Shown here piece by piece: positions 1 to 5,186 of a DNA stretch of 5,186 bases. The stretch covers positions 1 to 5,186 of the forward strand of contig QGUX01000237.1 of NCBI GenBank assembly GCA_003242275.1, read 5' to 3'. Source of the stretch: Pseudomonadota bacterium (GTDB taxonomy: Bacteria > Pseudomonadota > Gammaproteobacteria > Steroidobacterales > Steroidobacteraceae). A program made the translations under genes and the position numbers. The stretch's first letter is position 1. Each line of letters opens with the position of its first letter. The notes under the pieces were generated by a model. That model was not told where the DNA came from. It saw only the letters and a program-made list of their open reading frames with translations, and did not search any database.

Positions 1-3000
1 TCACCAGCAGTTCCTCGCCGGCCGCCACTGCGCGCCCGGCCGCCGTACGCAGCTGCCACACATTGCCCGACACGGGCGCGCGCACGGCGATGCAGCCGGC
101 CGGCAACTCCGCCGCCACGGGCGGCGGTGCGGGTTCGGCGACCGGCGCCTCGCTGACGCCGGCCGCCTTCCAGCGCTCGCGCTCCTCGCGGAAGGCAACC
201 TGCTGGCGCGTGCGGAAAGCCGCGATGGAATCCGCATGCTGCGCCAGGAAGTGCCGGTAGTCGCCCAGCCGCAGCGTGGCGGGCTCGATGCGCAGCGGAT
301 ATCCGCCCCACGGAAAGCGCTCGCGGATGGCCAGCAGCTCTTCCGCCTCGACCGGGAAGAAGCGGATCTGGTCGAAGAAGCGCAGCAGCCAGCGCTTGCC
401 GCCGGTGAAGGCGCCACCCTCGCGGAAGCGGTTCCACATCTGCACCGTGCGGCCGACGAGCTGGTAGCCGCCCGGCCCTTCCATGCCGTACACGCACAGG
501 TAGGCGCCGCCGATGCCCACGGCGTTCTCGGGTGTCCAGGTGCGCGCCGGGTTGTACTTGGTGGTGACCAGCCGGTGCCGCGGATCCAGCGGCGTGGCCA
601 CGGGCGCCCCGAGGTACACATCGCCCAGCCCCATGACCAGGTAGCTGGCGTCGAACACGATGCGGCGGACTTCCTCCACCGAGCCGAGGCCGTTGATGCG
701 GCGGATGAACTCGATGTTGTCCGGGCACCAGGGCGCATCGGCGCGCACCGACTGCATGTAGCGCCCGGTGGCCAGGCGCACCGCCGGGTCGTTCCAGCTC
801 AGCGGCAGGTGCACGACGCGTCCCGGCAACTCCATCCGCTCGATGTCGGGCATGCCACCGAGCACGTCGAGCACGTGCGCGAGCATGCGCCGCTGCGACA
901 CCCGCGCGGCGTCGAAGTGAACCTGCAGGGAACGGATGCCCGGCGTCAGTTCGAGCTGGCCGCGCAACGGGCGCTGCTGCAGTATGACCAGCAGCGCCTG
1001 CACCTGGAAGCGCAGCGCCAGATCCAGTTCAGGCGCACCGAACTCCACCAGCAGGTTGTCCTCGCCGCTCTGGCGGACCACCACCTCGGCACGGCGCACA
1101 TCGGCCGGCAGGCGCGCGATCACGCCATCCGGCAATTCGCTGCGCCCGCGGACCGGCCGGCGTGTGCGGGCCGCATCCCCGGCGGCGGGCATGGGCGCGC
1201 GCCATGGATCGGCAATGAAGGCTTCCTGCTCCGCCAGCGCCCGGCGCGCGCCGGACACGCTCCAGCGCGTGAAGCGCACGCGGTCGCCGGGACGGAGCTG
1301 GCCCAGCTTCCACATCTGCGCCAGCGCCACCGTGGCCGGGCAGACGAAGCCGCCGAGGCTGGGACCATCCGGGCCCAGGATCACCGGCATGTCGCCGGTG
1401 AAGTCGATGCTGCCCACCGCGTAGGCGTTGTCGTGGATGTTGGAAGGATGCAGCCCCGCTTCGCCGCCGTCCGGCCGCGCCCATTCAGGCTTCGGCCCGG
1501 CAAGCCGCACGCCGGTGCGACTGGAGTTGTAGTGGACCTGCCATTCGCTGTCGTAGAAGGTCTCAAGGTAGGCGCGCGTGAAGAAATCCGGCGCGCCATG
1601 CGGTCCTTCGATGACGCCGATGGTCCAGACTTCCGGGAACCGCGGGCGGCGGTCCGGCGGCAGTGCCGATGGTCCGGCCGGTCCAGGCGGCGCAGTGACC
1701 TGCCCGTCTCCCTCCTTCACCTGCATCCACAGCACATCGCCTGCCCGCAGGGCGCGCCCGCCATGGCCACCGAACCCCCCGAGCGTGAAGGTGGCGCGGC
1801 TGCCCATGTATTCCGGCACGTCCAGCCCACCGGCGATCGCGAGGTATGCGCGTTGGCCGCGACCGGTGGTGGCGCCGATGGCCAGCGTCGACCCCGCCGG
1901 CACGGTGAACGCCTGCCACCACGCCACCGGCCGGCCGTCGAGCGCGGCCTCCATCGGGGCGCCGGTGAGCGCCACCACGGCCTGCTGCGCGAAGCGCAGC
2001 GTGGCGCCGGTGGCCGTCATCTCCAGGCCGGCCGCATCGGCATCATTGCCCACCAGGCGGTTGGCGAGGCGGAACGACAGCGCGTCCATCGGCCCGGATG
2101 GCGGCACGCCCACGTCCCATGCGCCGGTGCGCCCCGGCCAGTCCTGCACCGTGGTCATCGTGCCAGGTTCGATGACCTCGACCACGGGCAGGCTCACGTG
2201 GTGCGATGCGAGCAGCCGCGTGGTGGGCGCGCCCGCGACGAACTCCGGCAGGGACAGCACCGTCCGCAGCCAGGCCAGGTTGCTCTCGATGCCGCGCACG
2301 CGCGACTGCGCCAGGGCCGCATCCATCCGGGCCAGCGCCGCGCCCCGGTCGTCCGCGTGCACGATCACCTTGGCCAGCAGCGGATCATAGTGGCCGGTCA
2401 CCTCGGCCCCCGTCTCCACCCAGCCGTCGACGCGCACGTCATCCGGGAAACGCACCTCGGTCAGCAGGCCGCCGCATGGCCTGAATTCCCGCAGCGGATC
2501 CTCGGCGTAGATGCGCGCCTGGATGGCGTGGCCGCGCGCCTCGAAACGGAAGCCCTCCGGCACCGGCCAGTCACCGGCCGCCACGCGCACCATCCACTCC
2601 ACCAGGTCGATGCCGCCCACCTGCTCGGTGACCCCATGCTCCACCTGCAGGCGCGTGTTCACCTCGAGGAAGTAGAACTGGCCGGTGTCGGCGTCGTAGA
2701 CGAACTCCACCGTGCCGGCTGAGCGGTACGACACGGCCGCGGCCAGCCGAAGCGCAGCCTGGTGGAGGCGCTCCCGCTCCTGCCGCGCCAGCCCCGGCGC
2801 GGGGGCCTCCTCGATCACCTTCTGGTTGCGACGCTGCAGCGAACAGTCGCGCTCGCCCAGCGCCACCACGCGCCCCTGGCCGTCGCCGAAGACCTGAACC
2901 TCGATGTGGCGCGCCCGCGCGATGTACTTCTCGACGAACACGCCGGCATTGCTGAAGTTGCCGGCGGCCAGGCGTTGCACGCCGGCAAACGCGGCCCTGA

Positions 3001-3526
3001 GCGCCGCGGCATCCGCGCATTGCTGCATGCCGATGCCCCCGCCACCGGCCGTGCTCTTCAGCATCACCGGATATCCGATCCGCTCCGCGGCAGCCAGCGC
3101 GGCGTTCACGTCTGCCAGCAGGCTGCTGCCCGGCAACAGTGGCAGGCCCTGCTCCCCCGCCAGTGCCCGCGCCGTGTGCTTCAGGCCGAACTGGGCGATC
3201 TGTGCCGGCGTCGGCCCGATGAAAGCGATTCCGGCAGCCTCGCAGGCTGCGGCGAAACCGGCGTTCTCCGACAGGAAACCGTAGCCGGGATGGATGGCCT
3301 GCGCGCCGCACTGCTTCGCCACCTCGATGATGCGTTCCGCCCGCAGGTAGCTCTGCGCGGCCGGCGCCGGCCCGAGGCAGAAGGCTTCGGAAGCCGCGCG
3401 CACGTGCGGTGCGTTGGCATCGGCCTCGGAGTACACCGCCACGCTGGCGATGCCCAGGCGATGCAGCGTGCGCTGGATGCGGCAGGCGATGGCGCCGCGG
3501 TTGGCGATCAGGACCTTGTCGAACAC
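1..3526 (-). CDS. uca: Biotin-dependent guanidine/urea carboxylase, 3' end cut by window
   Basis: ATP- and biotin-dependent cytoplasmic carboxylase that carboxylates urea to allophanate or guanidine to carboxyguanidine. The frame is open for 1175 codons with no stop. Biotin carboxylase domain, residues about 1-450: KVLIANRG at 4-11, [10 protein letters not shown] at 79-88, glycine-rich ATP loop [11 protein letters not shown] at 157-167, [10 protein letters not shown] at 224-233, [10 protein letters not shown] at 288-297. Carboxyltransferase domain, about 455-1110: TTVQDWPGR from 458, [12 protein letters not shown] from 583, GPHGAPDFF at 641-649, the [15 protein letters not shown] stretch within 677-729, [14 protein letters not shown] from 900, [11 protein letters not shown] from 1017. 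A Pro/Ala/Glu-rich linker leads to the biotinyl domain, which begins near 1151 and is cut before the biotin lysine. GTG at 3526 is the only good start: an in-frame stop lies at 3569-3571 and GAGGT lies 8 bases upstream. No allophanate hydrolase is fused at the N-terminus. The family is certain. Guanidine as substrate is inferred from the riboswitch-like leader and the DUF1989 partners. Confidence 0.96.
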   Translation of the reverse strand, partial: MFDKVLIANRGAIACRIQRTLHRLGIASVAVYSEADANAPHVRAASEAFCLGPAPAAQSYLRAERIIEVAKQCGAQAIHPGYGFLSENAGFAAACEAAGIAFIGPTPAQIAQFGLKHTARALAGEQGLPLLPGSSLLADVNAALAAAERIGYPVMLKSTAGGGGIGMQQCADAAALRAAFAGVQRLAAGNFSNAGVFVEKYIARARHIEVQVFGDGQGRVVALGERDCSLQRRNQKVIEEAPAPGLARQERERLHQAALRLAAAVSYRSAGTVEFVYDADTGQFYFLEVNTRLQVEHGVTEQVGGIDLVEWMVRVAAGDWPVPEGFRFEARGHAIQARIYAEDPLREFRPCGGLLTEVRFPDDVRVDGWVETGAEVTGHYDPLLAKVIVHADDRGAALARMDAALAQSRVRGIESNLAWLRTVLSLPEFVAGAPTTRLLASHHVSLPVVEVIEPGTMTTVQDWPGRTGAWDVGVPPSGPMDALSFRLANRLVGNDADAAGLEMTATGATLRFAQQAVVALTGAPMEAALDGRPVAWWQAFTVPAGSTLAIGATTGRGQRAYLAIAGGLDVPEYMGSRATFTLGGFGGHGGRALRAGDVLWMQVKEGDGQVTAPPGPAGPSALPPDRRPRFPEVWTIGVIEGPHGAPDFFTRAYLETFYDSEWQVHYNSSRTGVRLAGPKPEWARPDGGEAGLHPSNIHDNAYAVGSIDFTGDMPVILGPDGPSLGGFVCPATVALAQMWKLGQLRPGDRVRFTRWSVSGARRALAEQEAFIADPWRAPMPAAGDAARTRRPVRGRSELPDGVIARLPADVRRAEVVVRQSGEDNLLVEFGAPELDLALRFQVQALLVILQQRPLRGQLELTPGIRSLQVHFDAARVSQRRMLAHVLDVLGGMPDIERMELPGRVVHLPLSWNDPAVRLATGRYMQSVRADAPWCPDNIEFIRRINGLGSVEEVRRIVFDASYLVMGLGDVYLGAPVATPLDPRHRLVTTKYNPARTWTPENAVGIGGAYLCVYGMEGPGGYQLVGRTVQMWNRFREGGAFTGGKRWLLRFFDQIRFFPVEAEELLAIRERFPWGGYPLRIEPATLRLGDYRHFLAQHADSIAAFRTRQQVAFREERERWKAAGVSEAPVAEPAPPPVAAELPAGCIAVRAPVSGNVWQLRTAAGRAVAAGEELLV

Positions 3527-3534
3527 GGGCTGCG

Positions 3535-3539
3535 ACCTC
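3535..3539 (-). promoter_or_regulatory. Ribosome binding site of the carboxylase
   Basis: GAGGT on the minus strand, 8 bases before the GTG start at 3526. It fixes the start of a gene that has no ATG near its N-terminus. The bases GGTCG at 3533-3537, which include most of this site, are exactly complementary to the CGACC present in the loop and 3' arm of each upstream hairpin. The site could therefore be masked when those hairpins are not formed. Confidence 0.75.
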
Positions 3540-3549
3540 GAAGGGCAGC

Positions 3550-3597
3550 GGCCGGGTCGTCCCGGCCCTTACACCAGCACGGCGGGTCGTCCCGCCG
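3550..3597 (-). promoter_or_regulatory. Guanidine-II (mini-ykkC) riboswitch
   Basis: Two tandem hairpins on the operon's strand. The first (3597-3580) has a 7-bp stem CGGCGGG/CCCGCCG. The second (3567-3550) has a 7-bp stem GGCCGGG/CCCGGCC. Both are closed by the tetraloop ACGA, with a 12-base linker (3568-3579). Tandem GC-rich hairpins with ACGR loops, commonly with a GGG-ACGR-CCC core, define the guanidine-II riboswitch class. In that class each loop binds one guanidinium ion, the two loops dock together, and downstream translation is switched on. The element sits between the UAAP2 stop and the carboxylase SD, so it is placed to control carboxylase translation. There is no U-tract after the second hairpin, which argues against an intrinsic terminator. 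The carboxylase context independently supports the call. Folding and covariation were not computed. Confidence 0.88.
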
Positions 3598-3609
3598 GCC
3601 TGCCGCCTG

Positions 3610-4227
3610 TCACGCCGGGTCGCGGACGATCACGCGCACCGGCGTGGGGTTGTAGGCGTTGCAGGGATTGTTGAGCTGGGGACAGTTCGAGATCAGCACC
3701 CGAGCGTCCATCAGCGCCAGCAGTTCCACGTGCCGACCGGGCGCCGAGATGCCGTCGGCGAAGGTCAGGCCGCCCTCGGGCGTCACCGGCACGTTCATGA
3801 AGAAGTTGATGTTGGATGGCAGGTCGCGCCGCGTCAGGCCGGAATCCTCGCGCGCCAGCGCGGCGAGGAAGCTGTCCCGGCAGTTGTGCATGTGGCGCTT
3901 TTCCAGCGCGTAGCGCACCGTGTTGCTCTCGGCCGAGCAGGCACCCCCCAGGGTGTCGTGGCGCCCGCAGGTGTCCGACACGATGCGCAGCAGTGGCCGG
4001 TTGCGGTTCGACAGCAGCACGCTGCCCTCGGTCAGGTAGATGTTGCCCTGCGCGCGGATGGTGTTGGTGGCGCTGTAGTGCTCGCGGCCGTCGGCGGCGT
4101 TGTAGAACAGCGTATCCACGGCCTGGTTGCCCTCCAGGTCCACGATGCGCAGCAGCTGGCCGGCCCGCACGATACCCATCCACGGCTCGCCCGAGGGCAC
4201 GATGGTGTCCACATGCACGGTACTCAT
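3610..4227 (-). CDS. DUF1989 protein UAAP2, probable carboxyguanidine deiminase subunit
   Basis: A 205-residue protein of the urea carboxylase-associated protein 2 type (DUF1989). Together with UAAP1 this family forms carboxyguanidine deiminase (CgdAB), which removes ammonia from carboxyguanidine to give allophanate. Which subunit is called CgdA and which CgdB could not be settled here, so no symbol is given. Recognisable blocks are [18 protein letters not shown] (26-43), [14 protein letters not shown] (85-98), [15 protein letters not shown] (134-148) and the C-terminal [17 protein letters not shown] (181-197). The Cys and His residues in these blocks are plausible metal or catalytic positions, which is an inference. 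No signal peptide or membrane segment is seen, so it is cytoplasmic. The ATG overlaps the UAAP1 TGA as ATGA, indicating translational coupling. It is followed by the 83-base riboswitch-like leader and then the carboxylase. Confidence 0.93.
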   Translation of the reverse strand: MSTVHVDTIVPSGEPWMGIVRAGQLLRIVDLEGNQAVDTLFYNAADGREHYSATNTIRAQGNIYLTEGSVLLSNRNRPLLRIVSDTCGRHDTLGGACSAESNTVRYALEKRHMHNCRDSFLAALAREDSGLTRRDLPSNINFFMNVPVTPEGGLTFADGISAPGRHVELLALMDARVLISNCPQLNNPCNAYNPTPVRVIVRDPA

Positions 4228-4958
4228 GCGGCGCAGTACCTCTCGGTGTTGATGAAGCCGCGGGTGTTCTCCGGGCAGCGCGTGCGGCAGGGATCATCGG
4301 CTGCCACCGGCGGGGCGCTCCAGGCCTGCAGCAGCACCGGCGGCGGCGTCCACTGCGTCGAGGGATCGAGCGGATGCGGCCCGTTGTACAGGACGACGAT
4401 GGCGTCCATCTCGAAGCGCAGGTCCACTGCGTCGCCGGCCCGCGAATGCCCCGGCGCGAAGTGCATGCGGCCGGATTCATCCACCCACACCTTGCTGAAG
4501 AAGTTCACGTTGGCGACGAGGTCACGTTCGCCCAGGCCGTACTTGCCCAGTTCCACCAGCAGGGACTCGCGCCCGCCCACGCGCCGCTCGTTGCGGTGCT
4601 GCTGGAACGAGGTGGCGCCGTAGCGCGCATCCACCATGGCCTGGTCGGTGAGCCCGCCGATGGGGTCGTGCCAGCCCAGCGTGTCGCCGGTGATGGAGCA
4701 CAGGATGCGCCCCATGTCCGAGTAGCACACGCAGCCGGTCGTCAGGTGCGCGGTGTGCTGGGCCTTGAGCGTATCGGCCATGTTGTAGCGCTCGAAGGGC
4801 ATCTCGCGGCTGTAGAACAGGGCCGCCACGTTGGCGCCCGCGCCGCCGGCCACCATGCGCAGCGCCATGCCCCGGCGCAGCACGCCGGACCAGTGCGCGC
4901 CGCCGCGCAGTTCCTCCTCCCATGCCGGCGTGATGACCGGCAATCCTTCACGCCTCAC
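4224..4958 (-). CDS. DUF1989 protein UAAP1, probable carboxyguanidine deiminase subunit
   Basis: First gene of the operon, 244 residues from the chosen start, of the urea carboxylase-associated protein 1 type (DUF1989). It is the presumed partner of UAAP2 in the carboxyguanidine deiminase that feeds allophanate hydrolase. Blocks, numbered from GTG 4958: GGAHWSGVL (19-27), ANVAALFYS (42-50), [12 protein letters not shown] (87-98), FQQHRNE (118-124), [10 protein letters not shown] (147-156), [20 protein letters not shown] (180-199), [12 protein letters not shown] (230-241). The core resembles UAAP2 block for block, so the two are paralogues. GTG 4958 is preferred because AGGA lies 7 bases upstream and the predicted sigma-54 start site is near 4985. 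ATG 4979 (251 residues) is the main alternative but would leave only about 6 bases of leader and has no SD. GTG 5165 would run through the promoter and is unlikely. Family call is firm; the start is moderately sure. Confidence 0.92.
   Translation of the reverse strand: MRREGLPVITPAWEEELRGGAHWSGVLRRGMALRMVAGGAGANVAALFYSREMPFERYNMADTLKAQHTAHLTTGCVCYSDMGRILCSITGDTLGWHDPIGGLTDQAMVDARYGATSFQQHRNERRVGGRESLLVELGKYGLGERDLVANVNFFSKVWVDESGRMHFAPGHSRAGDAVDLRFEMDAIVVLYNGPHPLDPSTQWTPPPVLLQAWSAPPVAADDPCRTRCPENTRGFINTERYCAA
4238..4244 (-). promoter_or_regulatory. Ribosome binding site of UAAP2
   Basis: GAGAGGT on the minus strand inside the 3' end of UAAP1, 10 bases before the UAAP2 ATG. It supports that ATG and independent loading of ribosomes in addition to coupling through the ATGA overlap. 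Confidence 0.6.
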
Positions 4959-4965
4959 TTCCAGA

Positions 4966-4969
4966 TCCT
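4966..4969 (-). promoter_or_regulatory. Ribosome binding site of UAAP1 (decides the start)
   Basis: AGGA on the minus strand, 7 bases before GTG 4958 and downstream of the predicted transcription start. No comparable purine-rich site precedes ATG 4979, where the upstream bases are CGATCGACCCGAC. This is short and modest evidence on its own. Confidence 0.45.
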
Positions 4970-4995
4970 GTTGCACCATGTCGGGTCGATCGGGA

Positions 4996-5011
4996 TGCAA
5001 GGCATGTACCA
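4996..5011 (-). promoter_or_regulatory. Sigma-54 (RpoN) -24/-12 promoter
   Basis: TGGTAC (5011-5006), a 5-base spacer, then TTGCA (5000-4996). The consensus is TGGCAC-N5-TTGCW, so there is one mismatch (C to T). The required GG and GC are separated by exactly 10 bases. With the GC at -13/-12, transcription would start near 4985, about 27 bases before GTG 4958. Sigma-54 promoters need an enhancer-binding activator, and two NtrC-like sites lie upstream at the usual distance. The gene content (nitrogen acquisition) fits. Confidence 0.75.
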
Positions 5012-5061
5012 GCGCGCGCTGCGCCATTCGCGCGCAAATGGGTGGCCGGACCCCCGATCGG

Positions 5062-5078
5062 AGCCCCGCGGTGGTGCA
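5062..5078 (-). promoter_or_regulatory. NtrC-like enhancer site, promoter-proximal
   Basis: TGCACC-N5-GGGGCT on the minus strand, matching 10 of 12 fixed bases of the NtrC dyad TGCACC-N5-GGTGCA. Its centre (5070) is about 85 bases upstream of the predicted start site. The left half-site is perfect and the right half is degenerate, so on its own it would be weak. Its spacing from the better site is what supports it. Confidence 0.5.
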
Positions 5079-5092
5079 GCCCTGCTGTGCGC

Positions 5093-5109
5093 TGCACGCA
5101 ATGGGTGCA
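5093..5109 (-). promoter_or_regulatory. NtrC-like enhancer site, promoter-distal
   Basis: TGCACC-N5-CGTGCA on the minus strand, matching 11 of 12 fixed bases of the NtrC dyad TGCACC-N5-GGTGCA. Its centre (5101) is about 116 bases upstream of the predicted sigma-54 start site and 31 bases (about three helical turns) from the second site. That arrangement is like the paired enhancer sites of glnA-type promoters and lets two NtrC dimers load on the same face of the DNA. Confidence 0.65.
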
Positions 5110-5186
5110 TCAATGACCTTCCCGCGCGCTTCCTGCGCCCTCACGCACTTCCCTGCGGACGGCACACCAATTGCAGAACTGCGAGG
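5110..5186. other. Upstream noncoding end of window, nothing recognised
   Basis: No convincing gene, terminator or riboswitch was seen here. A leftward reading frame stays open to GTG 5165, but its translation does not resemble the UAAP1 family and it would run through the promoter elements. Whether a neighbouring gene or a guanidine ABC importer lies beyond the right edge cannot be seen. Confidence 0.5.

Noticed and set aside
1..738. 245-codon minus-strand frame ending at the left edge
   Set aside because: It is in a different frame from the carboxylase, which reads [11 protein letters not shown] and the biotinyl domain through the same bases. The product is Arg/Ser/Ala-rich noise.
236..2722. 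828-codon open frame on the plus strand
   Set aside because: It lies antisense to the carboxylase, whose frame encodes uninterrupted biotin carboxylase and carboxyltransferase motifs. The plus-strand product is His/Arg/Ala-rich with no recognisable domain. It is a typical shadow of a high-GC gene.
3541..3570. Intrinsic terminator between UAAP2 and the carboxylase
   Set aside because: The hairpin is strong, but no U-tract follows on the minus strand and the SD and start of the next gene come at once. The ACGA tetraloop and the second matching hairpin fit a riboswitch better.
3409..4623. 404-codon open frame on the plus strand
   Set aside because: It spans the antisense of the carboxylase 5' end, the riboswitch-like gap and both DUF1989 genes, with low-complexity composition and no family signal.
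5014..5035. GCGCGC inverted repeat between the enhancers and the -24 element
   Set aside because: Alternating GC runs pair with themselves by chance in DNA this GC-rich. It lies upstream of the predicted transcript and matches no known operator or IHF site.
5075..5091. A third NtrC-like dyad
   Set aside because: It matches only 9 of 12 fixed bases and overlaps the half-site of the 5062-5078 element, so it is likely chance.
4980..5186. Guanidine-I (ykkC) or guanidine-III riboswitch in the operon's 5' region
   Set aside because: The conserved ykkC segments were not found, only scattered GGTCCG-like bases, and no ACGR-loop hairpins occur here. Most of the region is also upstream of the predicted transcription start.

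Overview
The window carries one leftward (minus-strand) operon, GC-rich, with four layers: a nitrogen-type promoter region at the right end, two small DUF1989-family genes (UAAP1, then UAAP2), a short leader that folds like a guanidine-II riboswitch, and a biotin-dependent carboxylase of the urea/guanidine carboxylase family that runs off the left edge. Sigma-54 and NtrC-like sites, Shine-Dalgarno (SD) sequences, a guanidine-II (mini-ykkC) leader and high GC point to a proteobacterium. No narrower placement is supported.

Right to left: 4980-5186 is noncoding. It holds two NtrC-like dyads about three helical turns apart (5093-5109 and 5062-5078) and a near-consensus sigma-54 -24/-12 promoter (4996-5011). 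UAAP1 (4958 down to 4224) follows and overlaps UAAP2 (4227 down to 3610) by 4 bases (ATGA). The 83-base gap 3527-3609 contains two tandem 7-bp hairpins with identical ACGA loops on the operon's strand, then a GAGGT SD and a GTG start. The carboxylase (3526 down to the left edge) is open for 1175 codons. It shows biotin carboxylase, carboxyltransferase and the first part of the biotinyl domain. The window ends just before the expected biotin-lysine motif.

How the genes work together: in the known guanidine route, an ATP-dependent, biotin-dependent carboxylase makes carboxyguanidine, a two-subunit DUF1989 deiminase (CgdAB, the former 'urea carboxylase-associated proteins') turns it into allophanate, and allophanate hydrolase releases ammonia and CO2. 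The first two steps are encoded here. The hydrolase is expected just past the left edge but is not visible. The guanidine-II leader directly in front of the carboxylase favours guanidine over urea as the substrate.

The most notable point is regulatory layering. The operon promoter looks nitrogen-controlled, while the carboxylase alone (and anything downstream) appears to have a second, guanidine-sensing translational control inside the operon. All calls come from reading the sequence; no database search or folding program was run.
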